Positions 1-7,237 of a stretch of 64,000 bases of DNA are shown here, one piece after another (the stretch's first letter is position 1; each line of letters starts with the position of its first letter). Origin of the DNA: Flavihumibacter stibioxidans (GTDB lineage Bacteria > Bacteroidota > Bacteroidia > Chitinophagales > Chitinophagaceae); contig NZ_MBUA01000028.1 of the NCBI RefSeq assembly GCF_014332695.1, forward strand, positions 220,200 through 284,199. The letters run 5' to 3'. The notes below the pieces were generated by a model. It was not told the DNA's origin, did no database searches, and saw nothing but the letters and a program-made list of their open reading frames with translations. Made by a program: the position numbers and the translations under genes.

Positions 1-248
1 ATATGGTCCTTAATGATGCTCATAAAGTTTTCGTCAATCTTGCTGGCCTTGTTGATGGCAATCCAACGCTCAAAAAAGAAATAAACCGCCAGCACCAGCA
101 ACAGGAATAAGGGGATCATCAATACCCCGCCCTGGAACAGTAAATTGATAAGGCTTAAATCTTTGGGTGCTTCCCCGGTCGTAGCGGCGCTGACAGCATC
201 GACTGCTTTACTGGCTGTATCTGCGATCTGTAATAGGAACAAATTCAT
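1..248 (-). CDS. ExbB/TolQ/MotA-family proton channel subunit (3' end outside window)
   Basis: The reverse strand reads from an ATG at 246-248 to the window edge without a stop, giving the first 82 residues of a longer protein. A short polar N-terminus is followed by a glycine-rich lead-in (FQGGVLMIP) and a strong hydrophobic helix (LFLLLVLAVYFFFERW), the usual first membrane segment of ExbB/TolQ proteins, which use the proton-motive force to energise TonB or Tol partners in the inner membrane. The family's diagnostic second and third helices lie beyond the window, so ExbB, TolQ and a gliding-motor-type homologue cannot be separated. In this phylum ExbB-like genes are usually followed by ExbD genes, which would also lie outside. 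Confidence 0.75.
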   Translation of the reverse strand, partial: MNLFLLQIADTASKAVDAVSAATTGEAPKDLSLINLLFQGGVLMIPLFLLLVLAVYFFFERWIAINKASKIDENFMSIIKDH

Positions 249-331
249 TTATGCTGGTTTATCGGATTTGTCAAACGTGAAAGTAAGGCTATTATTTGCT
301 AAGGTTTTCTAAAGATTATCTGCTAACGGCA

Positions 332-1261
332 TCATGCACCTGCCTGCTTCACCATGAGGGCCTGGATCTGTTTCATGGTCTTCTCCATCCCATCGGCGCT
401 GCCATCCAGGAAGATCACATTGCCTTTGCCGTATTCCGCAAAGTTCTTCACCGCTTCCGTCCACATACTAAACAGAATGACATTGGTATCGAGATTGGCC
501 TGGCGCATTCTGTCCGCCGCTTCACTCATACCCTTGGCCACTTCTTCCCGGAACAATGCCACACCCTGTCCGCGTAGCCTGGCAGCCTCACGCTCAGCCT
601 CAGCCGCAATTTTGATGGCATTACCTTCCGCCTCCGCACTTTTGGTTTTGGTGATCAGCAATGCCTGTCCCTCGTTCTCCGCCGCCGCCTTCAGGTTATG
701 TGACGCCACTACCCTGCTCATCGAATCCATGATCACCTGGTCAAAAGTGATATCATTGATCTGCAGGTCAAGCAGGTGATATCCCCATTCTTCCAGCAAC
801 TGGTCAATCTGATCTTTAACATAATCAACAATCTCCTTGCGCAAAGCCAGTATCTCTGCCTGGCGCTTGGTGGCTACAAAAGAACGGATGGTTCCCTCAA
901 TGGTGCGGCTCAGGGCCTGCATCAGGTCGCGCTCACTGATAAACTTAAAGGCCACTTTTTTAATGGTCTCCTCATTTTCGTTCTGAACCGCATACAGCAA
1001 CATGTTCTTGAAATAAACATTTGCCTGGTCCGCGGTTACAGCCTGGAATTCCAGTTCAATAGAACGGTTCTGGATAGACACTTTCCTGGATATCTGTTCA
1101 ATGAACGGGATGATGATATTCAATCCGGGATGTAACACCCGCCTGTACTTTCCGAACATGGTTACCACGCCTACCGTTCCCTGGTTAATGGTTTTCAGTC
1201 CGGCAAATATCACCGCCAACACTATAATGATCCACAAATTGGAGAAAATCAGATCCGCCAT
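332..1261 (-). CDS. SPFH/band-7 (stomatin-like) membrane protein
   Basis: A 309-residue protein with one N-terminal membrane helix (residues about 5-25) followed by a band-7 domain: TVGVVTMFGKYRRVLHPGLN is the typical opening, where the protein leaves the membrane, and a coiled segment rich in Ala/Glu (AEAEGNAIKIAAEAERE) follows around residues 205-235. SPFH proteins oligomerise in membrane microdomains and often act as scaffolds for proteases or transporters. No NfeD-like partner lies next to it; the upstream neighbour on the same strand is peptidase T and the downstream one an ExbB-like gene. QmcA-like and hypersensitive-induced-response-like subgroups both fit, so no symbol is given. Confidence 0.85.
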   Translation of the reverse strand: MADLIFSNLWIIIVLAVIFAGLKTINQGTVGVVTMFGKYRRVLHPGLNIIIPFIEQISRKVSIQNRSIELEFQAVTADQANVYFKNMLLYAVQNENEETIKKVAFKFISERDLMQALSRTIEGTIRSFVATKRQAEILALRKEIVDYVKDQIDQLLEEWGYHLLDLQINDITFDQVIMDSMSRVVASHNLKAAAENEGQALLITKTKSAEAEGNAIKIAAEAEREAARLRGQGVALFREEVAKGMSEAADRMRQANLDTNVILFSMWTEAVKNFAEYGKGNVIFLDGSADGMEKTMKQIQALMVKQAGA

Positions 1262-1298
1262 ATAGTTGATTTTAGGTCACAATATAATCAAGTATTGC

Positions 1299-2546
1299 TT
1301 AGCTGCCCTGCTCCCAGAGCTGTACGAGTAAAACAAGGGTGTCCACACTTCGCTGCATATCCTGTATGCTCACGAATTCGTGCTTGCTGTGCAGGGCCAT
1401 TTCGCCGGTGAACAGGTTCGGACAGGGGAGTCCCATAAATGAAAGCCTGGCCCCATCGGTACCACCCCTGATGGGGAGTTTCCTCACAGTACCCACTGTA
1501 CGACGAATGGCCTCTTCGGCATAGGCAACAATCTGCGGATGATGCTGCAACACTTCTTTCATATTACGGTACTGCTCCCGCACCTGGTATTCGGAACGCG
1601 CGCCCGGATAACGCAATACCACTTCATCAGCCAGGTGTTGCAGCAGGAATTCATGCTCGCCTAGCCTGGCCGTATCAAAATCGCGCACAATGAATTCCAC
1701 AGTGGCTTTTTCCGCGTTACCACTAATGTGAACCGGGTGCACAAACCCCTCCCGTCCTTCGGTAACTTCGGGCGCCAGTTTCTCCTTCGGAAGAAGGGAA
1801 AGAAATTCTCCCGCCACCTTCAGCGCATTCACCATTTTGCCTTTGGCAGAACCAGGATGGGCCATGATACCATGGAAATGAATGATCATGCCGTCGGCAG
1901 AAAAATTTTCATCTTCCAGACTGCCCGCTTCACCCGCATCCAGGGTATAGGCCACATCTGCCCCCAGTTTTTTCATGTCCAGCTTTTCCACCCCCCGCCC
2001 CACTTCCTCATCCGGTGTGAACAGGATGCGGATGGTGCCATGAATTATCTCCGGATGCATGACAAGATAATTGGCCAGATCCATGATGATAGCCACCCCA
2101 GCCTTGTCGTCGGCCCCCAGCAAGGTTGTTCCGGATGCGGTAATGATATCATCGCCGATCTTTTCTTTCAGGTAGGGATGGTCTTCCAGCCTTATTACCT
2201 GCGCAGGATCATCGGGCAATACGATATCCTTACCATCATAACGGGGATGCACAATCGGTTTTACCCCTGTTCCGCTGCAATCCGGTGCCGTGTCCATGTG
2301 CGAGCAGAAACAGATGACAGGAACATCTTTTTCCGTATTCGATGGTATCGTCGCATATACATAACCGTGGTCATCAAGCTCAGCATCACTGATGCCTGCC
2401 GCCTGCAACTCTTCCACCAGCAAACGCCCGAGATCCTTCTGCTTTTCCGTACTGGGAAAACTGTTACTGCGAGGATCGCTTTGCGTATCAATCGTAACAT
2501 ATCTCAAAAACCTCGACGCAACGGTATATTGGTATAAACTGCTCAT
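1299..2546 (-). CDS. pepT: peptidase T (tripeptide aminopeptidase)
   Basis: A 415-residue M20-family metallopeptidase, the expected length for PepT (about 410), which removes N-terminal residues from tripeptides in the cytoplasm using two zinc ions. Metal and catalytic motifs are in order: HMDTAPD near residue 82 (first zinc histidine and the catalytic-loop Asp), LGADDKAGVA near 143 (bridging Asp), TPDEEVGRG near 177 (catalytic Glu and zinc Glu), a DAGE segment near 203, and a C-terminal RGGTDGARLS plus ALHSKHE with the last zinc histidine. The ATG at 2544-2546 places SSLYQYTVASRFLRY at the N-terminus, as in other PepT proteins. It is divergent from the CPBP gene over a short intergenic gap. 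Confidence 0.95.
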   Translation of the reverse strand: MSSLYQYTVASRFLRYVTIDTQSDPRSNSFPSTEKQKDLGRLLVEELQAAGISDAELDDHGYVYATIPSNTEKDVPVICFCSHMDTAPDCSGTGVKPIVHPRYDGKDIVLPDDPAQVIRLEDHPYLKEKIGDDIITASGTTLLGADDKAGVAIIMDLANYLVMHPEIIHGTIRILFTPDEEVGRGVEKLDMKKLGADVAYTLDAGEAGSLEDENFSADGMIIHFHGIMAHPGSAKGKMVNALKVAGEFLSLLPKEKLAPEVTEGREGFVHPVHISGNAEKATVEFIVRDFDTARLGEHEFLLQHLADEVVLRYPGARSEYQVREQYRNMKEVLQHHPQIVAYAEEAIRRTVGTVRKLPIRGGTDGARLSFMGLPCPNLFTGEMALHSKHEFVSIQDMQRSVDTLVLLVQLWEQGS

Positions 2547-2562
2547 TACCTCACTGATTATT

Positions 2563-2570
2563 TATTTTTG
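2563..2570 (+). promoter_or_regulatory. Bacteroidota -7 promoter box (TATTTTTG) for the CPBP gene
   Basis: TATTTTTG matches the TAnnTTTG -7 element and lies 18 nt before the ATG at 2589. An alternative TTG start at 2568 would sit inside this box, which argues for the ATG. Confidence 0.5.
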
Positions 2571-2588
2571 GACCAAATTAATGTTTTG

Positions 2589-3419
2589 ATGCCAAAGCCC
2601 AATATTGTATTGTCCGCTCCAAAATACTCCTGGCTCCGCGTTGTCCTGTTTTTCATCTCCTTCATATTTGTAATGTCAGGGGTTGGCAGACTGGCTGGCA
2701 ATACCTTTCAAATGGTGTCCCTCTTTACTGCTGCGGGTTTTGTGCTGGTCTGGCTGTTCCGGCGTTTCCTGGACGGACAATCATTCGAAAGCCTGGGCTG
2801 GAAATGGAAGGGATACGAAACACACGGTATTGCCGGATTACTGGTTGCCGTATCTCTTTTGGGCATAGGCACAATCCTGCTGGTTGCCCTGGGACAGCTT
2901 ACCTGGCTGGACTACCAATTCAGTATGGCTGATTTTTTTCTTTCTTTATTCATGATGCTGCTGGTGGGCTTCTATGAAGAACTTGTTTTCCGCGGATATT
3001 TCCTTGGAAACCTGCTCCACAGCATGAAACCCGCAATAGCCCTCCCGGTCTCCGCTGCAATATTCGCCGTCCTGCATGGCGCCAATCCCAACACCAGTTG
3101 GCTGGCCCTTATCAATGTTTTCCTGGCGGGACTGCTGCTGGGCATCAACTATATTTTCACCCGAAACCTATGGTTTGGAATCGCACTTCACGTTGCATGG
3201 AATTTTATCCAGGGTCCGGTATTGGGGTACGAAGTGAGCGGCATGGAACTGCCATCTGTACTGGTACAAAACCTGGGCGACAATAATTTACTCACAGGAG
3301 GCAGCTTCGGATTCGAAGGATCCCTGCTGAATTTGATTTTGATCCTGGTAGCCACCACAGCACTGGCACTGGTATATTACCGCATGGAGAAAAAAAACGA
3401 AACCTTACCTTTTCCCTAA
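2589..3419 (+). CDS. CPBP-family intramembrane metalloprotease
   Basis: A 276-residue polytopic membrane protein with about seven to eight hydrophobic segments. The CPBP (CAAX protease/Abi) signature is complete: EELVFRGYFLG (the EExxxR motif) near residue 138, FAVLHGANP (conserved histidine) near 157, and HVAWNF (HxxxN-type) near 206. These residues form a zinc-type active site inside the membrane. The substrate is unknown; bacterial members have been linked to prenyl-peptide processing, bacteriocin immunity or signalling. The ATG at 2589 is preferred over the TTG at 2568, which overlaps the promoter box. Its 3' end overlaps the convergent Rrf2 gene by 15 bp, so the two transcripts are antisense to each other at their ends. 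Confidence 0.88.
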   Translation: MPKPNIVLSAPKYSWLRVVLFFISFIFVMSGVGRLAGNTFQMVSLFTAAGFVLVWLFRRFLDGQSFESLGWKWKGYETHGIAGLLVAVSLLGIGTILLVALGQLTWLDYQFSMADFFLSLFMMLLVGFYEELVFRGYFLGNLLHSMKPAIALPVSAAIFAVLHGANPNTSWLALINVFLAGLLLGINYIFTRNLWFGIALHVAWNFIQGPVLGYEVSGMELPSVLVQNLGDNNLLTGGSFGFEGSLLNLILILVATTALALVYYRMEKKNETLPFP

Positions 3420-3848
3420 GCTGATATATGCGCTTTCACTGGTAAGTTCACCGGCAAGACTTTCAATGGTCCGCGAAGTAAACAGATGTATCAATTGCTG
3501 CTTGATTGGTTTGTATTCCGCATGCATGGGGCAGGGTTTCACTTCTGAGCATTTTTTCAAGCCAAGTACACAGGTTTCAAAACGATGATCCTCTCCCATC
3601 AGGTCAAGAATCAGCCTCACCGGCATTTTTTTGGCATCGTCCGTCATATAAAATCCACCATTGGGCCCCCGAACCGAACTCACCAGTGCATTGTCACGGG
3701 TCAGTTGCTGCAATATTTTAGCAGTAAATGACTGCGGAGAATCAATTGCTTTCGCAATCTCTGCGATCCCCAGCTTTTTTTCCGGCGTACTTTTCTGAGC
3801 TATGTAAATGGTGGCCCGAAGCGCGTATTCGGTTGCTTTTGAAAACAT
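3405..3848 (-). CDS. Rrf2-family Fe-S transcriptional regulator
   Basis: A 147-residue regulator starting MFSKATEYALRATIYIA, the standard N-terminus of Rrf2 proteins; the longer reading frame upstream is not conserved-looking, so the ATG at 3846-3848 is chosen. A winged helix fills residues 1-70 (SFTAKILQQL recognition helix, GPNGGFYM wing). Three cysteines at 93, 100 and 106 (Cx6Cx5C) match the spacing class that binds an iron-sulfur cluster in NsrR/IscR relatives. The gene is divergent from an operon encoding DGC, flavin-barrel and NMO-like proteins, and a 14-bp palindrome lies between them, so local control of that operon is the likely job. No Isc or Suf genes are nearby, which favours a stress (for example nitric oxide or redox) sensor over IscR; the signal itself is inference. 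Confidence 0.88.
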   Translation of the reverse strand: MFSKATEYALRATIYIAQKSTPEKKLGIAEIAKAIDSPQSFTAKILQQLTRDNALVSSVRGPNGGFYMTDDAKKMPVRLILDLMGEDHRFETCVLGLKKCSEVKPCPMHAEYKPIKQQLIHLFTSRTIESLAGELTSESAYISLGKR

Positions 3849-3901
3849 GTTCTCCCCCTTTGATGTAAATATCACTATAAATACCAAGACAAAATATTTA
3901 T

Positions 3902-3931
3902 GGATAATATTATCCTTTATTATTAATTTTG
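3902..3931 (+). promoter_or_regulatory. Candidate Rrf2 operator palindrome plus -7 promoter box
   Basis: GGATAATATTATCC at 3902-3915 is a perfect 14-bp palindrome. A TAATTTTG box at 3924-3931 follows 8 bp later, so the palindrome would cover the -33 region of the operon promoter, a position suited to repression. The region lies between the Rrf2 gene and the DGC gene. Confidence 0.6.
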
Positions 3932-3967
3932 CCCGCTGTACCTGCATTCCTGATTAAATCTCACAGC

Positions 3968-4366
3968 ATGCATCCATTATCTGATCCAACACCCATAGTT
4001 TATTCCTGCAGCGGCTGTTCAAGTGCCGCGCATATGGCCAACTGGCTGGCATTGAAACTCGACAGGCATCAACTGGCAGAAATGTCCTGTATTGCGGGAG
4101 TTGGAGGCAATGTGAAAAAACTGGTAAACACGGCCAGGTCGGGCAGAAATATTATTGCCATTGACGGCTGCCCGCTTGCCTGTGCCAAAGCCTGCCTGGC
4201 AAATCATGGTCTTACACCTGACCTGCACCTGAACCTGGCGGATTTTAATATCCGCAAACGATCTCACGAGGATTTCGACACATCGCAGGCGATGGAAGTC
4301 CTGGACATTATCAGTGAAAAATATTTTGACCACAAAACGATGGTGCAACCGGAATACAACATATGA
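3968..4366 (+). CDS. DGC-domain putative zinc-binding protein
   Basis: A 132-residue cysteine-rich protein of the DGC family (named for its Asp-Gly-Cys motif). Visible pieces are YSCSGCSSAAHMAN near residue 12 (CxxC), SCIAGVGGN near 40, IDGCPLACAK near 67 (the DGC motif with a second CxxxC) and ACL.NHG. The four or more conserved cysteines are thought to bind zinc; the biochemical role is not established. The ATG at 3968 is used because upstream in-frame codons overlap the promoter region. It is the first gene of an operon: its stop overlaps the next gene's start as ATGA at 4363, so translation is probably coupled. Confidence 0.8.
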   Translation: MHPLSDPTPIVYSCSGCSSAAHMANWLALKLDRHQLAEMSCIAGVGGNVKKLVNTARSGRNIIAIDGCPLACAKACLANHGLTPDLHLNLADFNIRKRSHEDFDTSQAMEVLDIISEKYFDHKTMVQPEYNI

Positions 4367-4803
4367 AAGAAATTATTACAGCATTCCTGGAAGCCCAAAC
4401 CTGTGCCACTGTATGTTGTATTAGCGAAAACAGTACCCCATACTGTTTTAACTGTTATTACGCTTTCAATGCAGCAGATGGTTTGCTTTACTTCAAATCA
4501 TCCCGGGATACTGAACATGGAAAAATTCTTGAGATCAACCCATTGGTTGCCGGTACCATCCTGCCGGACAAACTGGTTAAAATGACAACAAGGGGAATCC
4601 AGTTTACTGGCAAACTGCAGCACGGGGATGCGCTTCAGGTAAAAGATTCTGCCAACCATTATTACAGGAAATTTCCCTTGGCCCATGCCATACCCGGAGA
4701 GGTTTACACGATACAACTTGATACAATCAAAATGACAGACAGCACTATTGGCTTTGGCAAAAAAATTCTTTGGGCACGCGGGCAAACAATTCCGACAAAC
4801 TAA
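4363..4803 (+). CDS. Pyridoxamine-5'-phosphate-oxidase-like flavin split-barrel protein
   Basis: A 146-residue single-domain protein with the pattern of the FMN-binding split barrel: an N-terminal helix (IITAFLEAQTCATVCCIS), strands around GLLYFKSSRDTEHGKIL near residue 40 (phosphate/FMN-contact region), VAGTILPDK, and a GIQFTGKLQ strand near 77. Such proteins bind FMN, F420 or heme; the substrate cannot be read from sequence. Several cysteines occur near the N-terminus (C13, C18, C19, C28, C31), unusual for this fold. It overlaps the DGC gene by 4 bp and is followed after 9 bp by the NMO-like gene, so the three appear to be one Rrf2-controlled unit. Confidence 0.75.
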   Translation: MKEIITAFLEAQTCATVCCISENSTPYCFNCYYAFNAADGLLYFKSSRDTEHGKILEINPLVAGTILPDKLVKMTTRGIQFTGKLQHGDALQVKDSANHYYRKFPLAHAIPGEVYTIQLDTIKMTDSTIGFGKKILWARGQTIPTN

Positions 4804-4812
4804 TATACAAGC

Positions 4813-6615
4813 ATGACATTCTCCCCAGCTCATCAATTTCATATACCGGTTATGGGATTGGCGTACACCATCGACAGTCCGGTTAAAGTGGCCAGGTTCG
4901 GCATCTCCTCCGTTGTTTCAATCGTAGAGGACAGGCTCATCGAAATGATGAGAAAGCATTACTATGAAGCGTATGGACTCAATTATTCACCCATTCCCGA
5001 AACCCTTCCAGACTACCGTGCCAAACGCATCACGGATTATTTAAACCTGATGCAATCCATCATTCAACAACAGGTGGAAAAACTCAGGAAAGCAGCTTTC
5101 GAAAAGGGATCCGAGATTGTACAATATTTTGAAATGCTTCCTGACGACAGCCGTTTAAAACAATTGTACCTCCAGATGCTCGGCACGGAAAACATCCCTG
5201 AAAAAACAAGGCTCGAAAATCAACTCAGGTCGCAGGTACAGCCAGGAAGCATCGATGTAAACATCATGACCAAGGTAGATCGCGACCACATTAATAAAGA
5301 GGGCCAACTGGTGGAGAATGGATCAGATGCCATTGCCGCCCTCAGGGGGTATGCCAACAGCAAACTCACCCATTCCTCAGTGGTATTTTCTGCCGGCCTC
5401 AATCCACGCCTGTATAATTATATTGAAAAATGCGAGGCCTTTGACCTGGATGAGGAAGGCTACGCACCTAAAAAAATCATCATCAAGGTGAGTGATTACA
5501 GGTCGGCACTGATACAGGGAAAATACCTGGCAAAAAAAGGTCGTTGGGTCAGTGAATTCCGGATAGAATCTGGACTCAATTGCGGCGGACATGCATTCGC
5601 TACAGACGGCTTCCTGCTGGGACCGATTCTGGAGGAGTTTAAGGAAAAAAAACAGGAACTGGCGGAAACCATGTTTGAGCTGTACACAGCATCGAATAAA
5701 CAGAAGCAAAAACCGATACCGGCAGTTGTACCGCCCGTTGCCATTACCGTACAGGGTGGGGTGGGCACATCCGCCGAAGCCCGTTTTCTCCAGGACCGGT
5801 ACAAGGTGAACAGCATCGGTTGGGGAACCCCTTTTCTGCTGGTTCCGGAAGCGACCACGGTGGATGACAATACACTGCAAAAGCTTTCCCGCGCTACCGA
5901 AAAAGACATGGTATTAAGCCACAGTTCACCACTGGGTGTACGGTTCCACTACCTGAAAGGCACCACTGCAGAAGAAGAAAGGGTCAGCCGCATCAAGGCA
6001 GGAAAGCCCGGAAGTCCGTGCACCGAGAAACACCTTGCATTCAATACAGAGTTTACCAGCGAGCCGATTTGTACCGCATCCCGTAAATACCAGAAATTGA
6101 AGATCGCCGACCTGCAATCAAAACATCTTCCGGAAAGGGAATACCGGAAACAGCTGGACGAAGTGCTGGAAAAAGAATGCCTCTGTGTGGGATTGAGCAG
6201 TTCAGCGGCGCTGAAGTACAAGGAGGAATTTATCAGAAAGAGGGAAGCCGTAACCATTTGTCCCGGCCCGAATATTGTGAACTTCTCGCGGATTGTTTCA
6301 CTCCGGACCATGACAGACCATATTTATGGCCGTACCAATATAATGACCAACCCCGGCCGGCCGCATATGTTTATCACGGAGTTGCATTTGTATATCGATT
6401 ATCTCAGGGAACAACTTGAAGGGGGAGAAAAGGCTGATGACCTTCCGGAAAAGCAGAAAAAATATTGCGCGGCTTTCTATTCGAATCTTCTGGAAGGCAT
6501 CCAATATTACAGAAACATCGGGGAGTTGGCAGGAAAGGATGATCATTTCAGGAATTCCCTTGAGTATGCCGCCATCGAACTGGATGTACTTAATTTTCGA
6601 TACCGGTTATCCTGA
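4813..6615 (+). CDS. Nitronate-monooxygenase-like TIM-barrel protein with extra cysteine-bearing C-terminal region
   Basis: A 600-residue cytoplasmic protein that I recognise only by fold-level motifs. Residues about 180-350 resemble FMN-dependent NMO/2-nitropropane dioxygenase barrels: SGLNCGGHAF (GGH) near 253, VQGGVGTSAEARFL near 313 and GTPFLLVPEA near 338, the last two being the usual phosphate-binding strand-loop segments. It is far longer than ordinary NMO (about 350). The first 170 residues are largely helical, and the C-terminal third carries C403, C420, C456, C458 and C483, a spacing that could bind an iron-sulfur cluster. The Rrf2 context suggests a stress-responsive redox enzyme. 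Activity and cofactor are inference; the family appears to be uncharacterised. Confidence 0.55.
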   Translation: MTFSPAHQFHIPVMGLAYTIDSPVKVARFGISSVVSIVEDRLIEMMRKHYYEAYGLNYSPIPETLPDYRAKRITDYLNLMQSIIQQQVEKLRKAAFEKGSEIVQYFEMLPDDSRLKQLYLQMLGTENIPEKTRLENQLRSQVQPGSIDVNIMTKVDRDHINKEGQLVENGSDAIAALRGYANSKLTHSSVVFSAGLNPRLYNYIEKCEAFDLDEEGYAPKKIIIKVSDYRSALIQGKYLAKKGRWVSEFRIESGLNCGGHAFATDGFLLGPILEEFKEKKQELAETMFELYTASNKQKQKPIPAVVPPVAITVQGGVGTSAEARFLQDRYKVNSIGWGTPFLLVPEATTVDDNTLQKLSRATEKDMVLSHSSPLGVRFHYLKGTTAEEERVSRIKAGKPGSPCTEKHLAFNTEFTSEPICTASRKYQKLKIADLQSKHLPEREYRKQLDEVLEKECLCVGLSSSAALKYKEEFIRKREAVTICPGPNIVNFSRIVSLRTMTDHIYGRTNIMTNPGRPHMFITELHLYIDYLREQLEGGEKADDLPEKQKKYCAAFYSNLLEGIQYYRNIGELAGKDDHFRNSLEYAAIELDVLNFRYRLS

Positions 6616-6631
6616 ACCCTTTGAATAAAAT

Positions 6632-6667
6632 AAAAAGCCCCTTGTTTTGAGAGCAAGGGGCTTTTTA
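6632..6667. terminator. Bidirectional intrinsic terminator
   Basis: AAAAAGCCCCTTG and CAAGGGGCTTTTT form a perfect 13-bp stem around an 8-nt loop with T-rich tails on both strands. It sits between the NMO-like gene (plus) and the convergent FKBP gene (minus) and can serve both. Confidence 0.88.
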
Positions 6668-6696
6668 ACTAAAGTTTTTCGGGATTCACTGAACGA

Positions 6697-7152
6697 TTAT
6701 GGCATGATGATGCGGGAAGGTTCTCCCACTATATCAACCAGTTCGATATCGAAAACCAGGTCCTCACCAGCCAGCGGATGGTTGGCGTCGAGCATAATAG
6801 CGGCTTCAAGGATTTCAGTAATCACTACAGGCACTACCTGCCCCTGACTATTATTCAGGTTGAGACGCATACCCTTTTCAAGGGGCATATCGGCCGGAAC
6901 CTGGTCGCGGGGAAACTCAATCACCATTTCAGGGTTCTTTGGACCATATGCATCTTCCACAGCAATATGAACGGTTTTTTTGTCGCCCACAATCATTCCC
7001 ACTACGCCATTGTCGAAGCCGGCAATCACCATACCACTACCCACCTGGAATTCCAGCGGTTCACGTCCCTCGGAACTGTCAAAGGTAGTTCCGTCAGTCA
7101 GGCGACCATGATAATGAACCTTAACGGTATCGCCGGATTGTACTTGTTGCAT
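6697..7152 (-). CDS. FKBP-type peptidyl-prolyl isomerase, SlyD-like
   Basis: A 151-residue protein with the SlyD arrangement: an FKBP domain split by an insert-in-flap domain. The opening TVKVHYHGRLTDGTTFDSS and LEFQVGSGMVIAGFD near residues 10-45 are the FKBP active-site strand and the proline-binding pocket; the insert covers about 70-120 (AYGPKNPEMV, a chaperone flap), and the chain closes with LDANHPLAGEDLVFDIELV. SlyD proteins accelerate prolyl isomerisation and hold unfolded chains in the cytoplasm. The histidine/cysteine-rich nickel-binding tail of the E. coli protein is absent; the C-terminus ends shortly after the FKBP domain. It is transcribed alone, toward a shared terminator. Confidence 0.92.
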   Translation of the reverse strand: MQQVQSGDTVKVHYHGRLTDGTTFDSSEGREPLEFQVGSGMVIAGFDNGVVGMIVGDKKTVHIAVEDAYGPKNPEMVIEFPRDQVPADMPLEKGMRLNLNNSQGQVVPVVITEILEAAIMLDANHPLAGEDLVFDIELVDIVGEPSRIIMP

Positions 7153-7225
7153 AAAAGTTTGTTTAATTTGATCAAATCAGCGCACAAGTTAAGGGAAAAC
7201 TGGCAGAGCAGCTGTGCTCTATTGT

Positions 7226-7233
7226 TATATTTG
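7226..7233 (+). promoter_or_regulatory. -7 promoter box (TATATTTG) placed for a leaderless transcript
   Basis: TATATTTG ends 4 nt before the ATG at 7238 (spacer CGGC). With a -7 element of this type the transcript would start at or next to the A of the ATG. Confidence 0.55.
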
Positions 7234-7237
7234 CGGC

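Noticed and set aside
3849-3947. 33-residue extension of the Rrf2 protein
   Set aside because: The family starts directly with the winged helix (FSKATEYALRA); the extension would run over the palindrome and promoter.
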